64,000 nt of DNA from Thiothrix phosphatis (GCF_035668035.1 NZ_JAYMYJ010000112.1:1-64000); one strand, 5' to 3'. Numbered from the stretch's first letter, positions 33,474-42,107 are shown. Numbers and translations are program-made. The notes: generated by a model from the sequence alone, not told the origin.

Positions 33474-33838
33474 GGCATGCTTCCAGCCAGCGCAGAGGGT
33501 AAGGCTCCCACAGGGAGGCGTGTCGACATTAGAGACAAAGGCTTGCAGCCAACCAATAACATTGCCGTACTCCATAACAGCGGATGTATATCTGGCTGGC
33601 TATCCCATAACGGGAATGACTGGCTTGATGGGAATTGACGATAACTTCTACAAAACAGATTGTAGCATAACGGAAATGTTTTCTGGGGGGTTTGGCATTT
33701 GTCAATTTTGGGCGCTTTGGTTCGTCGCCACAACGGTGTGGCCTATCAGGTGATGTGCTGCCCCATGCATGCAGGCAAGCCCATGAGGGGCAAGGTTCTA
33801 AACAAGATATGGCAATGGGCGGTGTTTCCCTGCAGAAT
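33474..33838. other. Intergenic region between the fez-like cluster and the rhodanese gene
   Basis: About 365 bases with no gene I can support. It holds an inverted repeat CTACAA-AACAGA-TTGTAG (33648-33665), a candidate operator for the minus-strand cluster, which starts 175 bases away. GCCCCATGCATGCAGGCAAG (33762-33781) is also locally palindromic. No clear Fur consensus. Confidence 0.5.
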
Positions 33839-33858
33839 AAGTATTTGCTTAAATACTT
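33839..33858. promoter_or_regulatory. Inverted-repeat operator upstream of the rhodanese gene
   Basis: AAGTATTT-GCTT-AAATACTT, a perfect 8-4-8 inverted repeat ending 22 bases before the chosen rhodanese start. A+T-rich palindromes in this position are typical of ArsR-family sulfide sensors (BigR/SqrR type) that control sulfurtransferases, but no such regulator is in the window. Confidence 0.5.
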
Positions 33859-33880
33859 TTAAACGATGGGGCAGGTAATG

Positions 33881-34348
33881 ATGCACACAATCAAGGTTTT
33901 GACATGGGTATTGGCGATCAGCGCAACGGTGGGTTTGGGGGCGTGTTCAAAAGCACAGGGGCTGGGTGAATCCGCGGGGAACGCCGAAACATCCGTCAAG
34001 CAGGGTAGCGTAAGCAATGTCTCCAATACGGAGTTGCAAGAGCTGATGGCCAAAGGGGTGACGTTGGTGGACATTCGTCTGCCAGAAGAATGGCAGCAAA
34101 CCGGCGTGATAAAAGACAGCAAGCCACTGACGCTGTTTGAGAAAAATGGCTCGGTCGCACCGAATTTCCTCGCTGATTTGCAAAAAATTGCCCCTGCAAA
34201 CAAGCCGGTGGCGCTGATTTGCCGCACGGGCAACCGTACCCGTGCCGGGTCAGAAATGTTGGCGCAGGCTGGCTATCCCCAGGTCTACAATGTCACGAAC
34301 GGCATTACAGGGTGGATCAAGGAAGGCAAGCCGGTAGTCCAGCCGTAG
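33881..34348 (+). CDS. Periplasmic rhodanese-domain lipoprotein
   Basis: Sulfurtransferase-type protein of 155 aa with a lipobox LGAC, Cys ~22 and a rhodanese domain: LMAKGVTLVDIRLPEEWQQT, then the active loop CRTGNRTRAG with the catalytic Cys, and QVYNVTNGITGWIKEGKP. It probably handles sulfane sulfur at the inner membrane's outer face. Three in-frame ATGs are near: 33866, 33878 and 33881. GGGGCAGG fits 33881 best (five bases). The operator is described separately. Confidence 0.8.
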   Translation: MHTIKVLTWVLAISATVGLGACSKAQGLGESAGNAETSVKQGSVSNVSNTELQELMAKGVTLVDIRLPEEWQQTGVIKDSKPLTLFEKNGSVAPNFLADLQKIAPANKPVALICRTGNRTRAGSEMLAQAGYPQVYNVTNGITGWIKEGKPVVQP

Positions 34349-34437
34349 GCTCAAATCCCCAAGCTTTCCACAAGGCGTGCGTGTTTGCCCGAATGAAGGT
34401 TGTGCATGTTGTTGACTGGGTTTTTTGAAGCCTTAAA

Positions 34438-34450
34438 CTGGTCATGTTGA
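34438..34450. promoter_or_regulatory. Operator-like inverted repeat upstream of vapBC
   Basis: GGTCA-TGT-TGACC, a perfect 5-3-5 inverted repeat 18 bases before the antitoxin start, the usual place for autoregulation by an antitoxin-toxin complex. Confidence 0.5.
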
Positions 34451-34468
34451 CCTATTGAGGATGCAAGC

Positions 34469-34717
34469 ATGATTACGATGCAATCAAACGAGGTGAAGGC
34501 TGGCCTGTCAGAGGTGCTGCGCAAGGTGGAGGCAGGACAGGAGATAGCCATTACCCGGCATGGGATGGTGGTGGCCTATATGGTGCCCGTTAACCGCAGG
34601 CGTAGCCGGGCGGCTGAGGCTGTTGCCAAAATACGCCAATTGCGGGCGCTGGCGTTGCAGGAGGGGGAGGATATTGGTGATCTGGTGGCGGAGTGGAAGG
34701 CAGAGGGGCGGCGGTGA
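34469..34717 (+). CDS. vapB: Phd/YefM-family antitoxin
   Basis: DNA-binding antitoxin of 82 aa: IQSNEVKAGLSEVLRKVEAGQEIAITRHGMVVAYMVPV is the Phd/YefM fold, followed by a charged helical tail that would wrap the toxin (LQEGEDIGDLVAEWKAEGRR). Its stop overlaps the toxin start (TGATG). Confidence 0.88.
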   Translation: MITMQSNEVKAGLSEVLRKVEAGQEIAITRHGMVVAYMVPVNRRRSRAAEAVAKIRQLRALALQEGEDIGDLVAEWKAEGRR

Positions 34718-35127
34718 TGTTGGTGCTGGATTGTTCCGTGACCATGGCGTGGCTTTTGCCGGACGAAACAAGCCCGTATGCCAGTGCGGTGCTGGAAAAG
34801 CTCAAGGATGGGTATGCCGTTGTTCCTCCCCTGTGGGTACAGGAGGTTGCCAATGTGATGCTGGTGTCGGTGCGGCGGGGCAGGGTCAGTAAGGATAAGG
34901 CGCAGGTGTTTGTGGGGTATCTGGAGGCATTGGACATCCGCATCAGTGACAATGCCCCTTGCATGGAGGATCTGGCCTGGTTGGTGGAGTTTGGTGATGA
35001 ACATGGGCTGTCGGCTTACGACGCCAGTTATTTGCTGCTTGCCATTGAGCAGGATCTGCGGCTGGCTACGCTTGATCGGCGGTTATCGGCAGTTGCTGCC
35101 CAGCTCGGGGTGTTGTTCCCGCTGTAA
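34717..35127 (+). CDS. vapC: PIN-domain toxin VapC
   Basis: Mg2+-dependent ribonuclease toxin of the PIN family, 136 aa. Acidic residues expected at the active site are visible: D (MLVLDCSVTMAWLLPDE), E (WVQEVANVM), D (LSAYDASYLLLA) and D near the end (LATLDRRL). The ATG overlaps the antitoxin stop by one base. A terminator follows at 35186. Confidence 0.9.
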   Translation: MLVLDCSVTMAWLLPDETSPYASAVLEKLKDGYAVVPPLWVQEVANVMLVSVRRGRVSKDKAQVFVGYLEALDIRISDNAPCMEDLAWLVEFGDEHGLSAYDASYLLLAIEQDLRLATLDRRLSAVAAQLGVLFPL

Positions 35128-35185
35128 AAATCCTGCGCTTATCTCAATAAGTGTGATCTTATGCGCAAGCATCGAAAGGTTGTCT

Positions 35186-35213
35186 GCCCTTAATTCACAT
35201 TTAAGGGCTTTTT
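35186..35213 (+). terminator. Rho-independent terminator after vapBC
   Basis: GCCCTTAA-N7-TTAAGGGC followed by TTTTT; perfect eight-base-pair stem. Confidence 0.85.
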
Positions 35214-35263
35214 AAGGTTAGGGGCGCAAGCTGCATGCATGTTTACCCAATAGGAGAAAAAAC

Positions 35264-35683
35264 ATGCATGTCTGCAAACAATGGCTGGTGGTGTTCGCCG
35301 CCTGCGCCAGTTTCATCGCCGTTTTGCCCGCCGCTGCCGATACCCCGCAGGAAATCCTCAGCGGTTTTGAGCAGCAGGCAAAGGCGGAATCCGCCAGTTT
35401 CCAGGGCTTTGACGCCGCCCGTGGCGAGCTGTTTTTCAACAGCACCCACGGTAACGATTGGAGTTGTGCGACTTGCCACACCCAGAATCCTGCCGCTTCC
35501 GGCAAACACGCCAAAACCGACAAGCCGATTGAACCGCTGGCCCCTGCTGCCAATGCCGAGCGTTTCACTGACCCGAAAAAAGTCGCCAAGTGGTTCAAGC
35601 GCAATTGCGGTGATGTGCTGGGGCGTGAATGCACGTCGCTGGAAAAGGGCGATGTGCTGACTTACCTGTTAAGCGTCAAGTGA
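35264..35683 (+). CDS. DUF1924 monoheme cytochrome c
   Basis: Periplasmic c-type cytochrome of the DUF1924 family, 139 aa, with signal peptide (ending AAAD) and one heme motif CATCH (WSCATCHTQNPAASGKH). A conserved WFKRNCGDVLGRECTSLEKGD near the end adds two Cys. First gene of a set with a diheme cytochrome and two cytochromes b. Such sets are usual in proteobacteria, but the electron donor and acceptor are unknown. Confidence 0.85.
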   Translation: MHVCKQWLVVFAACASFIAVLPAAADTPQEILSGFEQQAKAESASFQGFDAARGELFFNSTHGNDWSCATCHTQNPAASGKHAKTDKPIEPLAPAANAERFTDPKKVAKWFKRNCGDVLGRECTSLEKGDVLTYLLSVK

Positions 35684-35689
35684 GGGGGG

Positions 35690-36286
35690 ATGGCTATGTT
35701 TTCCAGAGCAAAAAAATCCATGGTCATAAGCATTGGCTTGGCGGTGGTCGTATTGTCCGCTTTCACCGCCATGCAGGCGTTCGGTGATGATGATGGGGAT
35801 GAAGGCCGCCAACATGCCGGATACAGTGAACGGGACGGCGGCCATGAAGGCAATGATGAGCATGCAGGCCATGAAGGTGGGGAAAACCTGCGCTTTAACG
35901 CCAGCAACCCAACCTGGCAGGCCGAGTGCAGCGCCTGCCATATCGCCTATCCGCCCGGCTTGCTGCCAGCGGCTTCCTGGCGCGAAATGATGGATACGTT
36001 GGGCGACCATTTTGGGTCGGACGCCAGCCTGGATGCGGAGACGGTTGCCAAAATCCTGCCTTTCCTGGAGCAAAACGCCGCGCCGGAACGCAAGGCTGAA
36101 TCCACAACGGATGGCAAGCCCGTGTTGCGGATCACCGAAACCCGCTGGTTCAAGCGTGAGCATGACGAGGTGTCGCCCGCCACCTGGAAAAATCCGGCGG
36201 TGAAAAGCGCGTCCAATTGCATGGCTTGCCACACGGCGGCGGACAAGGGCGATTTCAACGAAGACAATATCCAGATTCCACGTTAA
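35690..36286 (+). CDS. Diheme cytochrome c (DHC family) with His/Asp-rich insert
   Basis: Periplasmic diheme cytochrome, 198 aa: a signal/anchor (about 10-27), a Asp/Glu/His/Gly-rich stretch (DDDGDEGRQHAGYSERDGGH, then EHAGHEGGE) at about 30-65, and heme motifs CSACH and CMACH. The His/Asp region is unusual for the family and could bind metal. It begins seven bases after the DUF1924 gene. Electrons likely pass to the cytochrome b encoded next. Confidence 0.85.
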   Translation: MAMFSRAKKSMVISIGLAVVVLSAFTAMQAFGDDDGDEGRQHAGYSERDGGHEGNDEHAGHEGGENLRFNASNPTWQAECSACHIAYPPGLLPAASWREMMDTLGDHFGSDASLDAETVAKILPFLEQNAAPERKAESTTDGKPVLRITETRWFKREHDEVSPATWKNPAVKSASNCMACHTAADKGDFNEDNIQIPR

Positions 36287-36296
36287 GGGGGGAGCC

Positions 36297-36911
36297 ATGT
36301 TACAGAAGGTTTTGGTGTGGGATATGCCGACGCGCGTGTTCCATTGGTCGCTGGCGGCCTCGTTTGCGGGTGCCTATTTGACGGCGGAAAGCGAGCGTTA
36401 CCGCGACATCCATGTGGCTCTGGGTTACGTGATGTTCGGTTTGCTGCTGTTTCGGCTGGTATGGGGTTTTGCCGGGACAACCTACGCCCGCTTCAGCTCG
36501 TTCCTGTATCCCCCCAAGCAGGTGGTGGCGTATGTGCGCTCCCTGTTCAGCCCGCAGCCACAACACTACGTCGGCCATAATCCGGCGGGCGGGGTGGCGG
36601 TGTTCCTGCTGCTGGCGCTGGGTGTGCTGGTCGGCGCCAGTGGGCTGGGTTTGTATTGGGAAATTGGCGATGAGGACATTTTCGAGGAATTGCATGAAAT
36701 CGCCGCCAACCTGATGCTGGCCGTGGTGTTCATACACATTGCCGGGGTCGTGGCCAGCAGCGTGCTGCACAAGGAAAACCTGCCACGTTCGATGGTGACG
36801 GGTTACAAGGCAGCCCATGCTGACGAAGGCATTGCCCACCGTTATGCAGCTTTGGGGCTGGGGATGTTGGGGGTGGTTGCCGTGTTCCTGCTGGTTTATC
36901 TGAGTGTTTAA
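36297..36911 (+). CDS. Cytochrome b561-type membrane protein
   Basis: Four-helix membrane cytochrome b of the Ni/Fe-hydrogenase-cytochrome b (COG3658) type, 204 aa: WDMPTRVFHWSLAASFAGAY near the start with the first His, further His in DIHVALGYVMFG and ELHEIAANLMLAVVFIHIAGV. Partner of the diheme cytochrome. Eleven bases after it. Confidence 0.88.
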   Translation: MLQKVLVWDMPTRVFHWSLAASFAGAYLTAESERYRDIHVALGYVMFGLLLFRLVWGFAGTTYARFSSFLYPPKQVVAYVRSLFSPQPQHYVGHNPAGGVAVFLLLALGVLVGASGLGLYWEIGDEDIFEELHEIAANLMLAVVFIHIAGVVASSVLHKENLPRSMVTGYKAAHADEGIAHRYAALGLGMLGVVAVFLLVYLSV

Positions 36912-36935
36912 CCTTTTAATACGGAGAGGATGTTT

Positions 36936-37589
36936 ATGGAAAGTAAAAGTAACACCGTGCGGGTATGGGATCCGCTGGTACGCATTTTTCACTGGTCGCT
37001 GGTGGTGTCATTCGCAGTTGCTTACCTTAGCTCGGAAAAAGGGGAGGGCGTGCACGAAATTAGCGGTTATATTGCGTTTGGCCTGATCCTGTTCCGCATC
37101 CTGTGGGGGTTCATTGGTTCCCAACATGCCCGTTTCAGTGATTTCATCTATTCACCACAAGCGGTGGTCGGGTATTTGCGCTCCCTGCTAACTACCCACC
37201 CCAAGCACTATCTGGGGCATAACCCAGCAGGTGGCTGGATGGTGGTATTGTTGTTGCTGGGCGTATTGGCAACAGGGTTTACGGGCATCAAACTGCTGGC
37301 GGTGGAGGAAGGGCGTGGGCCACTGGCACAGGTGGAAGTGCCTGCATTGGTTTCCCCTGCTTATGCCGACCGTGATGAAGACGAGGGGGGTGAAGGCAAT
37401 GCACAAGGTGAAGGGGGGGCGGGCGAAGAGTTTTGGGAAGAAGCCCATGAAGTTGCCGCCAACCTGACCTTGTTGCTGGTGTTCCTGCATGTGCTGGGTG
37501 TGGTGGTCAGTAGCCGTTTGCACCGTGAAAATCTGGTGCGGGCAATGGTGACCGGCAATAAAAATCTGGCTGAAAAAGATTCAGCATGA
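36936..37589 (+). CDS. Cytochrome b561-type membrane protein with acidic loop
   Basis: Paralogue of the preceding cytochrome b, 218-aa class: VWDPLVRIFHWSLVVSFAVAY, EISGYIAFGLILFRILWGFIGSQHAR and EAHEVAANLTLLLVFLHVLG. A loop before the last helix is very acidic and Gly-rich (YADRDEDEGGEGNAQGEGG), again suggesting metal or pH interaction. ATG at 36936 has GGAGAGG six bases upstream, preferred over 36930. The stop overlaps the ZIP gene start. Confidence 0.85.
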   Translation: MESKSNTVRVWDPLVRIFHWSLVVSFAVAYLSSEKGEGVHEISGYIAFGLILFRILWGFIGSQHARFSDFIYSPQAVVGYLRSLLTTHPKHYLGHNPAGGWMVVLLLLGVLATGFTGIKLLAVEEGRGPLAQVEVPALVSPAYADRDEDEGGEGNAQGEGGAGEEFWEEAHEVAANLTLLLVFLHVLGVVVSSRLHRENLVRAMVTGNKNLAEKDSA

Positions 37590-38299
37590 ACCAGTCCGAA
37601 CTTTTGCTCATGTTGATCCCGGCGCTGGTGGCGCTGGCGGGCGGGGTGCTGGCAATGTACTGGCATCCCGGCCACCAGACCCGCAGCCTGATCCAGCACT
37701 TCGCCGCCGGGGTGGTGCTGGCGGCGCTGGCGGTGGAACTGTTGCCGGAAATCGGGCGCGAACATGCCCCCGGCTATGTCCTGATCGGCGCATTCGCCCT
37801 CGGCAGCCTGTTCATGTACGCCATGAAACTGTGGACGACGCATCTGGAAGAGGCCGGGGAGCCGACCAAAAGCGGATTGGACTGGGGCTTGTTGGTGGCG
37901 ACCTTTATCGACATTGCAGTGGATGGTTTCATTATCGGCGCAGGTTTTGCCGCAGGCGGGGAAACCGGGCCGATACTGGCGCTGGGGTTGTCGGTGGAAC
38001 TGCTGTTCCTGGGGCTGGCGCTGACTTCCGAAGCCACCAGAGGCTGGCGTATTGTGGTGATCGCCGGGCTGCTGGGCGTCACCGTGCTGGTATGCGCCGT
38101 GCTGGGTGTGTTCCTGCTGTCCGGCGCGTCGAATACGGTGATTGCGGCGGCGTTGGCCTTCAGTGCGGCGGCTTTGCTGTACTTGGTGACGGAAGAATTG
38201 CTGATCGAAGCGCATGCGGTCGAGGAAAAACCTGTCGCCACCTTGGTGCTGTTCGGTGGTTTTTTGGTGTTCTGGAGCATTCAGTTGCTGGGAGTTTGA
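37586..38299 (+). CDS. ZIP-family metal transporter
   Basis: Inner-membrane divalent metal transporter of the ZIP family, 237 aa with about eight membrane segments. Family motifs: HFAAGVVLAALAVELLPEI, then FIDIAVDGFIIGAGFA (DG in helix 4), LALTSEA, and TEELLIEAH (E in helix 5). It starts four bases inside the end of the cytochrome gene. Next to a two-component pair it suggests the operon handles or senses a metal. Confidence 0.85.
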   Translation: MNQSELLLMLIPALVALAGGVLAMYWHPGHQTRSLIQHFAAGVVLAALAVELLPEIGREHAPGYVLIGAFALGSLFMYAMKLWTTHLEEAGEPTKSGLDWGLLVATFIDIAVDGFIIGAGFAAGGETGPILALGLSVELLFLGLALTSEATRGWRIVVIAGLLGVTVLVCAVLGVFLLSGASNTVIAAALAFSAAALLYLVTEELLIEAHAVEEKPVATLVLFGGFLVFWSIQLLGV

Positions 38300-38303
38300 A
38301 GGC

Positions 38304-38975
38304 GTGCGGATACTGGTGGTCGAAGATGACGCCTTGCTGGGCGATGCGGTTCAGGCCGGGCTGAAACAGTCCGGCCATGCGGTTGACTGGGTGCGTGACG
38401 GGATGCAGGCCGACCATGCGCTGGCGACGGAAGCATATTCCGCCGTGGTGCTGGATTTGGGGCTGCCGCGCCTGTCCGGGCTGGAAGTCCTCAGCCGGTT
38501 GCGCCGCCGCCAGTCCGCCTTGCCGGTGCTGGTGCTGACGGCGCGGGATACGGTGGAAGACCGCATCCTGGGGCTGGACCAAGGGGCGGACGATTACCTG
38601 GTCAAACCGTTTGATATGGGCGAACTGAACGCCCGCCTGCGCGCGTTGGTCCGCCGCTCCGGTGGTTTTGCCAATCCGGTGTTGCGGGCAGGCGGGGTGG
38701 AGCTGGACCCCGCAGGCCATCGCGTCATGTATCAGCAGGAAACCGTGGAGCTGGCGGCGCGCGAATTCACCGTGCTGGAGGCGTTGATGCTGAATGTGGG
38801 CAAGGTGCTGTCCCGCGCCCAACTGGAAGACAAGCTGTACGCCTGGGGGCAGGAGGTGGAAAGCAATACGGTGGAAGTGCACATCCATCACCTGCGGCGC
38901 AAGCTGTACCCGGCGTTGATACAGACCATCCGTGGCGTGGGTTACCTGATCCCCCGCGACCAGGCAGGTGAATGA
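38304..38975 (+). CDS. OmpR-family response regulator
   Basis: Two-component regulator, 223 aa: receiver domain with DD pair at VVEDDALLGDAV and phospho-Asp D51 (VVLDLGLP), K in YLVKPFD, and an OmpR-type winged helix (LAAREFTVLEALMLNVGKVL; VEVHIHHLRRKL). QseB/PmrA-like. Begins with GTG, four bases after the ZIP gene, with AAGG close by. Its stop overlaps the kinase start. Confidence 0.92.
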   Translation: MRILVVEDDALLGDAVQAGLKQSGHAVDWVRDGMQADHALATEAYSAVVLDLGLPRLSGLEVLSRLRRRQSALPVLVLTARDTVEDRILGLDQGADDYLVKPFDMGELNARLRALVRRSGGFANPVLRAGGVELDPAGHRVMYQQETVELAAREFTVLEALMLNVGKVLSRAQLEDKLYAWGQEVESNTVEVHIHHLRRKLYPALIQTIRGVGYLIPRDQAGE

Positions 38976-40087
38976 TGTCCTTGCGGCAACGCTTGCTGCT
39001 GCTGGTGCTGGGCGTGGTGGCGCTGGTGTGGTGCGGGATGGCGGCGTTCATGTATTTCGAAACCCGCCATGAGCTGGATGAAATGCTGGAACATTATTCC
39101 GAGCAGGTCGAGTCCGTGTTCCGGCATCACGGCCATGAGCGGGAGGAAGATGAAGGCCATGGGGTGGAATTGTCGGATGCCCGCCAAGACTTGGCGAAGA
39201 AAATCACCCTCCTGGCGCTGTTTCCCTTGCTGTTGGTCTTGCCGGTGCTGGCCGGGTTGCTGTGGTGGGTGGTCGCCGCCGGGTTGCGCCCGCTGGTTAG
39301 CCTGACGCAGGCGGTGGCCAGCCGTAGCCCGGACAACCTGGCGCCCTTGACCCTGGCCGCCACGCCGGGTGAAGTTGCCCCCCTGGTCGGGCGGCTTAAC
39401 CACCTGTTTGGGCGGATTGGCAGGCTGATTGAAAACGAACGCCGCTTCACGGCCGATGCCGCGCATGAATTGCGCACGCCAGTCGCCGCCATCAAGGCGC
39501 AATTGCAGGTCGCCAAAGGCGCGCAGGATGCGGGGGAACACCAGCGGGCGCTGGATAACGCCATTCAGGGCTGCAACCGCGCCACCCACCTGATTGCGCA
39601 ACTGCTGACACTGGCGCGGCTGGAAAGTGTGGACGCTTCCCGCCTGCAAACCTGCGTATTGCCTGTTTTGGCGGCGGAAGTGATGGCTGACATGGCCCCT
39701 GCCGCCTTGCAATCCGGTGTGACGCTGGAGTTGTTGGAGGGCGAAAAGCTTGCAATCAGGGGTTTTCCTGCCTTGTTGCAGGTGATGTTGCGCAACCTGC
39801 TGGACAATGCGGTGCGTTACACCCAAGCCGGGACGCATGTGCAGGTTGCCATCTTCCGTGAACAGGGCAAGGCCTGCCTGCGGGTCACGGATAATGGCTC
39901 CGGCTTGCCAGCGGATGAGCTGGCGAAAATTACCCAACGCTTTTACCGTGCCTTGGGTACGCAAACGGAGGGCAGCGGGCTGGGGCTTTCCATTGTGCAG
40001 CGCATTGTTGATATTCACCACGCCCGGTTGTCATTTGAATCTGCCGGTCAGGGGCTGATGGTTCTGGTCAGGTTTCCTGCAAACTGA
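38972..40087 (+). CDS. Sensor histidine kinase (QseC-like)
   Basis: Membrane sensor kinase, 371 aa: two membrane helices flanking a short periplasmic loop that is rich in His, Glu and Arg (FRHHGHEREEDEGHG), HAMP region, HisKA with AHELRTPVAAIKAQL (H about 166), and HATPase with LLDNAVRYT and GSGLGLSIVQRI. The short loop with clustered His suggests direct metal sensing. The start overlaps the response regulator stop (ATGA). Confidence 0.92.
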   Translation: MMSLRQRLLLLVLGVVALVWCGMAAFMYFETRHELDEMLEHYSEQVESVFRHHGHEREEDEGHGVELSDARQDLAKKITLLALFPLLLVLPVLAGLLWWVVAAGLRPLVSLTQAVASRSPDNLAPLTLAATPGEVAPLVGRLNHLFGRIGRLIENERRFTADAAHELRTPVAAIKAQLQVAKGAQDAGEHQRALDNAIQGCNRATHLIAQLLTLARLESVDASRLQTCVLPVLAAEVMADMAPAALQSGVTLELLEGEKLAIRGFPALLQVMLRNLLDNAVRYTQAGTHVQVAIFREQGKACLRVTDNGSGLPADELAKITQRFYRALGTQTEGSGLGLSIVQRIVDIHHARLSFESAGQGLMVLVRFPAN

Positions 40088-40108
40088 CGGGTATCCGGCA
40101 AATGTCAT

Positions 40109-40136
40109 ATATCAATCATGTTTTGTTTATATCAAT
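40109..40136 (+). promoter_or_regulatory. Paired direct repeats in the fccA promoter
   Basis: ATATCAAT occurs at 40109-40116 and 40129-40136, exactly 20 bases apart (two helical turns), in the A+T-rich region before fccA. This spacing suits a regulator binding on one face of the DNA. Not matched to a known factor. Confidence 0.4.
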
Positions 40137-40222
40137 AAAATGTATGATTAAGGGCGATGCAAACGAGCAATGAACCCCAATAAGTTTGCAGGCAATAAAA
40201 AATAATCCATGTGAGTTTTCCA

Positions 40223-40522
40223 ATGAAACATATGTCGATTCCGGCAGCATTCGTGTCACTGCTGCTCCCCGCGCTTGCTTCGGCAAATTCCCTAACCCTC
40301 AGCCACCCTGGCCGTACCCTCGCCGCCAACTGCTTCCAGTGCCATGGCACGGATGGTTCCGGCCTTGAACATCTGGCGGGCAAAAGCCGTTCCAGCATTG
40401 CCAATGAGTTGCTGGAAATGCAGTTCAAACCGGCAGGCAAGCAGATCATGAATGTCCATGCGATGGCTTATACCGATGAAGAAATCGCTTTGATCGCCGA
40501 TTACTTCTCCAAACAAAAATGA
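40223..40522 (+). CDS. fccA: FccA, monoheme cytochrome subunit of flavocytochrome c
   Basis: Periplasmic cytochrome c that receives electrons from FccB during sulfide oxidation. It is 99 aa with a Sec signal (about 1-21) and one heme motif CFQCH (NCFQCHGTDGSG), plus Met as likely sixth ligand (MQFKPAGKQIMN). Allochromatium-type FccA has two hemes; this is the shorter monoheme kind. ATG at 40223 is preferred over the GTG at 40211. The stop overlaps a possible ATG of fccB. Confidence 0.88.
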   Translation: MKHMSIPAAFVSLLLPALASANSLTLSHPGRTLAANCFQCHGTDGSGLEHLAGKSRSSIANELLEMQFKPAGKQIMNVHAMAYTDEEIALIADYFSKQK

Positions 40523-40536
40523 CAGGGAGGTTGGGT

Positions 40537-41895
40537 ATGGATCGTAGAAAATTTCTGGCCCATTTTGGTGTCGGCGCTTTGGGTATGGTTTTGGCAGGCC
40601 CATTATTGGCGGAAGACAAGGGTGGCGGTAATGCCAAATCCAACAGTGGGGCAAGCAGCAGCAAAACCGGCGCAACGGTTGGCTCCCTGATGCCGGGCAA
40701 TACAGGGGCGAATGGCCGTATTGTGGTTATCGGTGGTGGTATGGCAGGCGCTACAGTCGCCAAATACTTACGCATGTGGGGCGGGACTGGTGTTGATGTG
40801 ACGTTGGTCGAGCCTAATGCCGCCTATTATTCCAACATTTTCAGTAATATGGTGTTGACGGGGGAACGCACCCTTGGCCAACTGGCATTCCAGTACAGTT
40901 CGCTGACCAGCAAATACGGTGTCAAGTGGGTGGCGAAGTCAGTGACAGCGATTGACCCGGTCAGTCAGAGGGTCATGCTGTCTGATGGCAATTCCCTGCC
41001 ATATGACCGTCTGGTTATCGCACCGGGGGTCGAGTTCGACGCTTTGCCGATGTCTGGCGCGGCGGCTGCGCAGGCAAAGGTGGTCCACGCCTGGAAAGCA
41101 GGGCCGCAAACCACATCGTTGCAGGCGCAAATTGCCGCCATGACCAGCAAAGACACGTTCATCCTGACGATTCCGGCAAAACCTTACCGTTGCCCACCAG
41201 GGCCGTATGAGCGCGCCTGTGTGGTGGCCGACTACCTCAAGCGGGTGAAAGGTGGCGGCAAGGTGATTGTGCTGGACGCCAACCCGGGCATTCAGGCGGA
41301 AGTGAACAATTTCACCAAAGCTTTCACTGACCCCAAATTGCACGGCAACACCATCACCTATGTGCCGAATGCCTCCCTCATCAGCATTGACGCAGACAGG
41401 GGGAAGGTAAGCACGACTGCTGGCGCGTTTACCGGCAAGGTCATCAATGCCATTCCGCCTCACAAGGCCGGTAGGGTCATCACGGATTCCGCTACCGGCC
41501 TGGCGAATGTTGCTGGCCGCTGGGCTGGGGTGAACATGTTGACTTATGAGTCCACCGCTGTTCCCAACGTGCATGTTATCGGTGATGCTGCGGCCACCTC
41601 CCAACCAAAGGCGGGGCATATTGCCAATGCGGAAGCCAAGGTATGCGCCGATGCCATTATCCATTTGCTGCGCGGAGAAGCAGTGAACCCGGCACCGATC
41701 ACCAACTCAGCCTGCTTTACCCCGATCACCAGAGGGACGGCCTCATGGCTATCCGTGGTGTACCGCTATGACCCGGCATCAGCCAGCATGTTGCCAACCG
41801 GCAACGGTGTTACTGAATCCGCTGGCATCAGTTCAGACAACTACGAGCAGATGCTGAAATGGTTCAGCAACCTGATGTCGGATACGTTCTCCTGA
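40537..41895 (+). CDS. fccB: FccB, flavoprotein subunit of sulfide dehydrogenase
   Basis: FAD-containing sulfide dehydrogenase subunit that oxidises sulfide to sulfane sulfur in the periplasm. It is 452 aa with a twin-Arg signal (MDRRKFLAHFGV), dinucleotide fold GRIVVIGGGMAGATVAKYL, KPYRCPPGPYERACVVADYL with the redox Cys, and the second Cys region ITNSACFTPI. GGGAGG lies six bases before the ATG. Together with fccA this marks a sulfur oxidiser. Confidence 0.95.
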   Translation: MDRRKFLAHFGVGALGMVLAGPLLAEDKGGGNAKSNSGASSSKTGATVGSLMPGNTGANGRIVVIGGGMAGATVAKYLRMWGGTGVDVTLVEPNAAYYSNIFSNMVLTGERTLGQLAFQYSSLTSKYGVKWVAKSVTAIDPVSQRVMLSDGNSLPYDRLVIAPGVEFDALPMSGAAAAQAKVVHAWKAGPQTTSLQAQIAAMTSKDTFILTIPAKPYRCPPGPYERACVVADYLKRVKGGGKVIVLDANPGIQAEVNNFTKAFTDPKLHGNTITYVPNASLISIDADRGKVSTTAGAFTGKVINAIPPHKAGRVITDSATGLANVAGRWAGVNMLTYESTAVPNVHVIGDAAATSQPKAGHIANAEAKVCADAIIHLLRGEAVNPAPITNSACFTPITRGTASWLSVVYRYDPASASMLPTGNGVTESAGISSDNYEQMLKWFSNLMSDTFS

Positions 41896-41905
41896 TCCCT
41901 TCTCC

Positions 41906-41936
41906 GGGGGAAGGGCGGCAGATGCCGCTTTTCCCC
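41906..41936 (+). terminator. Terminator after fccAB
   Basis: Nested stems: GGGGAA pairs with TTCCCC around GCGGC-AGAT-GCCGC, with TTTT on the 3' side of the inner stem. The A+T content rises downstream. Confidence 0.55.
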
Positions 41937-42107
41937 TTCCCTGAGTTTGCTGGCGTCCGGAGGGGAACGTCCGGTAGCCTCATGAATGATGGTATTCTGC
42001 CGAGCGCTTTGGTGGTTGCTTGCCTGACGTATGAATGCATATCGGCAGGATAATGGAGTGTGAGATACTGTCATTTTATTTTTGATGAAAATATCAGGAA
42101 GGCAAGT

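Noticed and set aside
33470..33733. 87-codon minus-strand frame upstream of the HMA gene
   Set aside because: No ribosome site, no plausible composition, and overlaps the start of the HMA gene.
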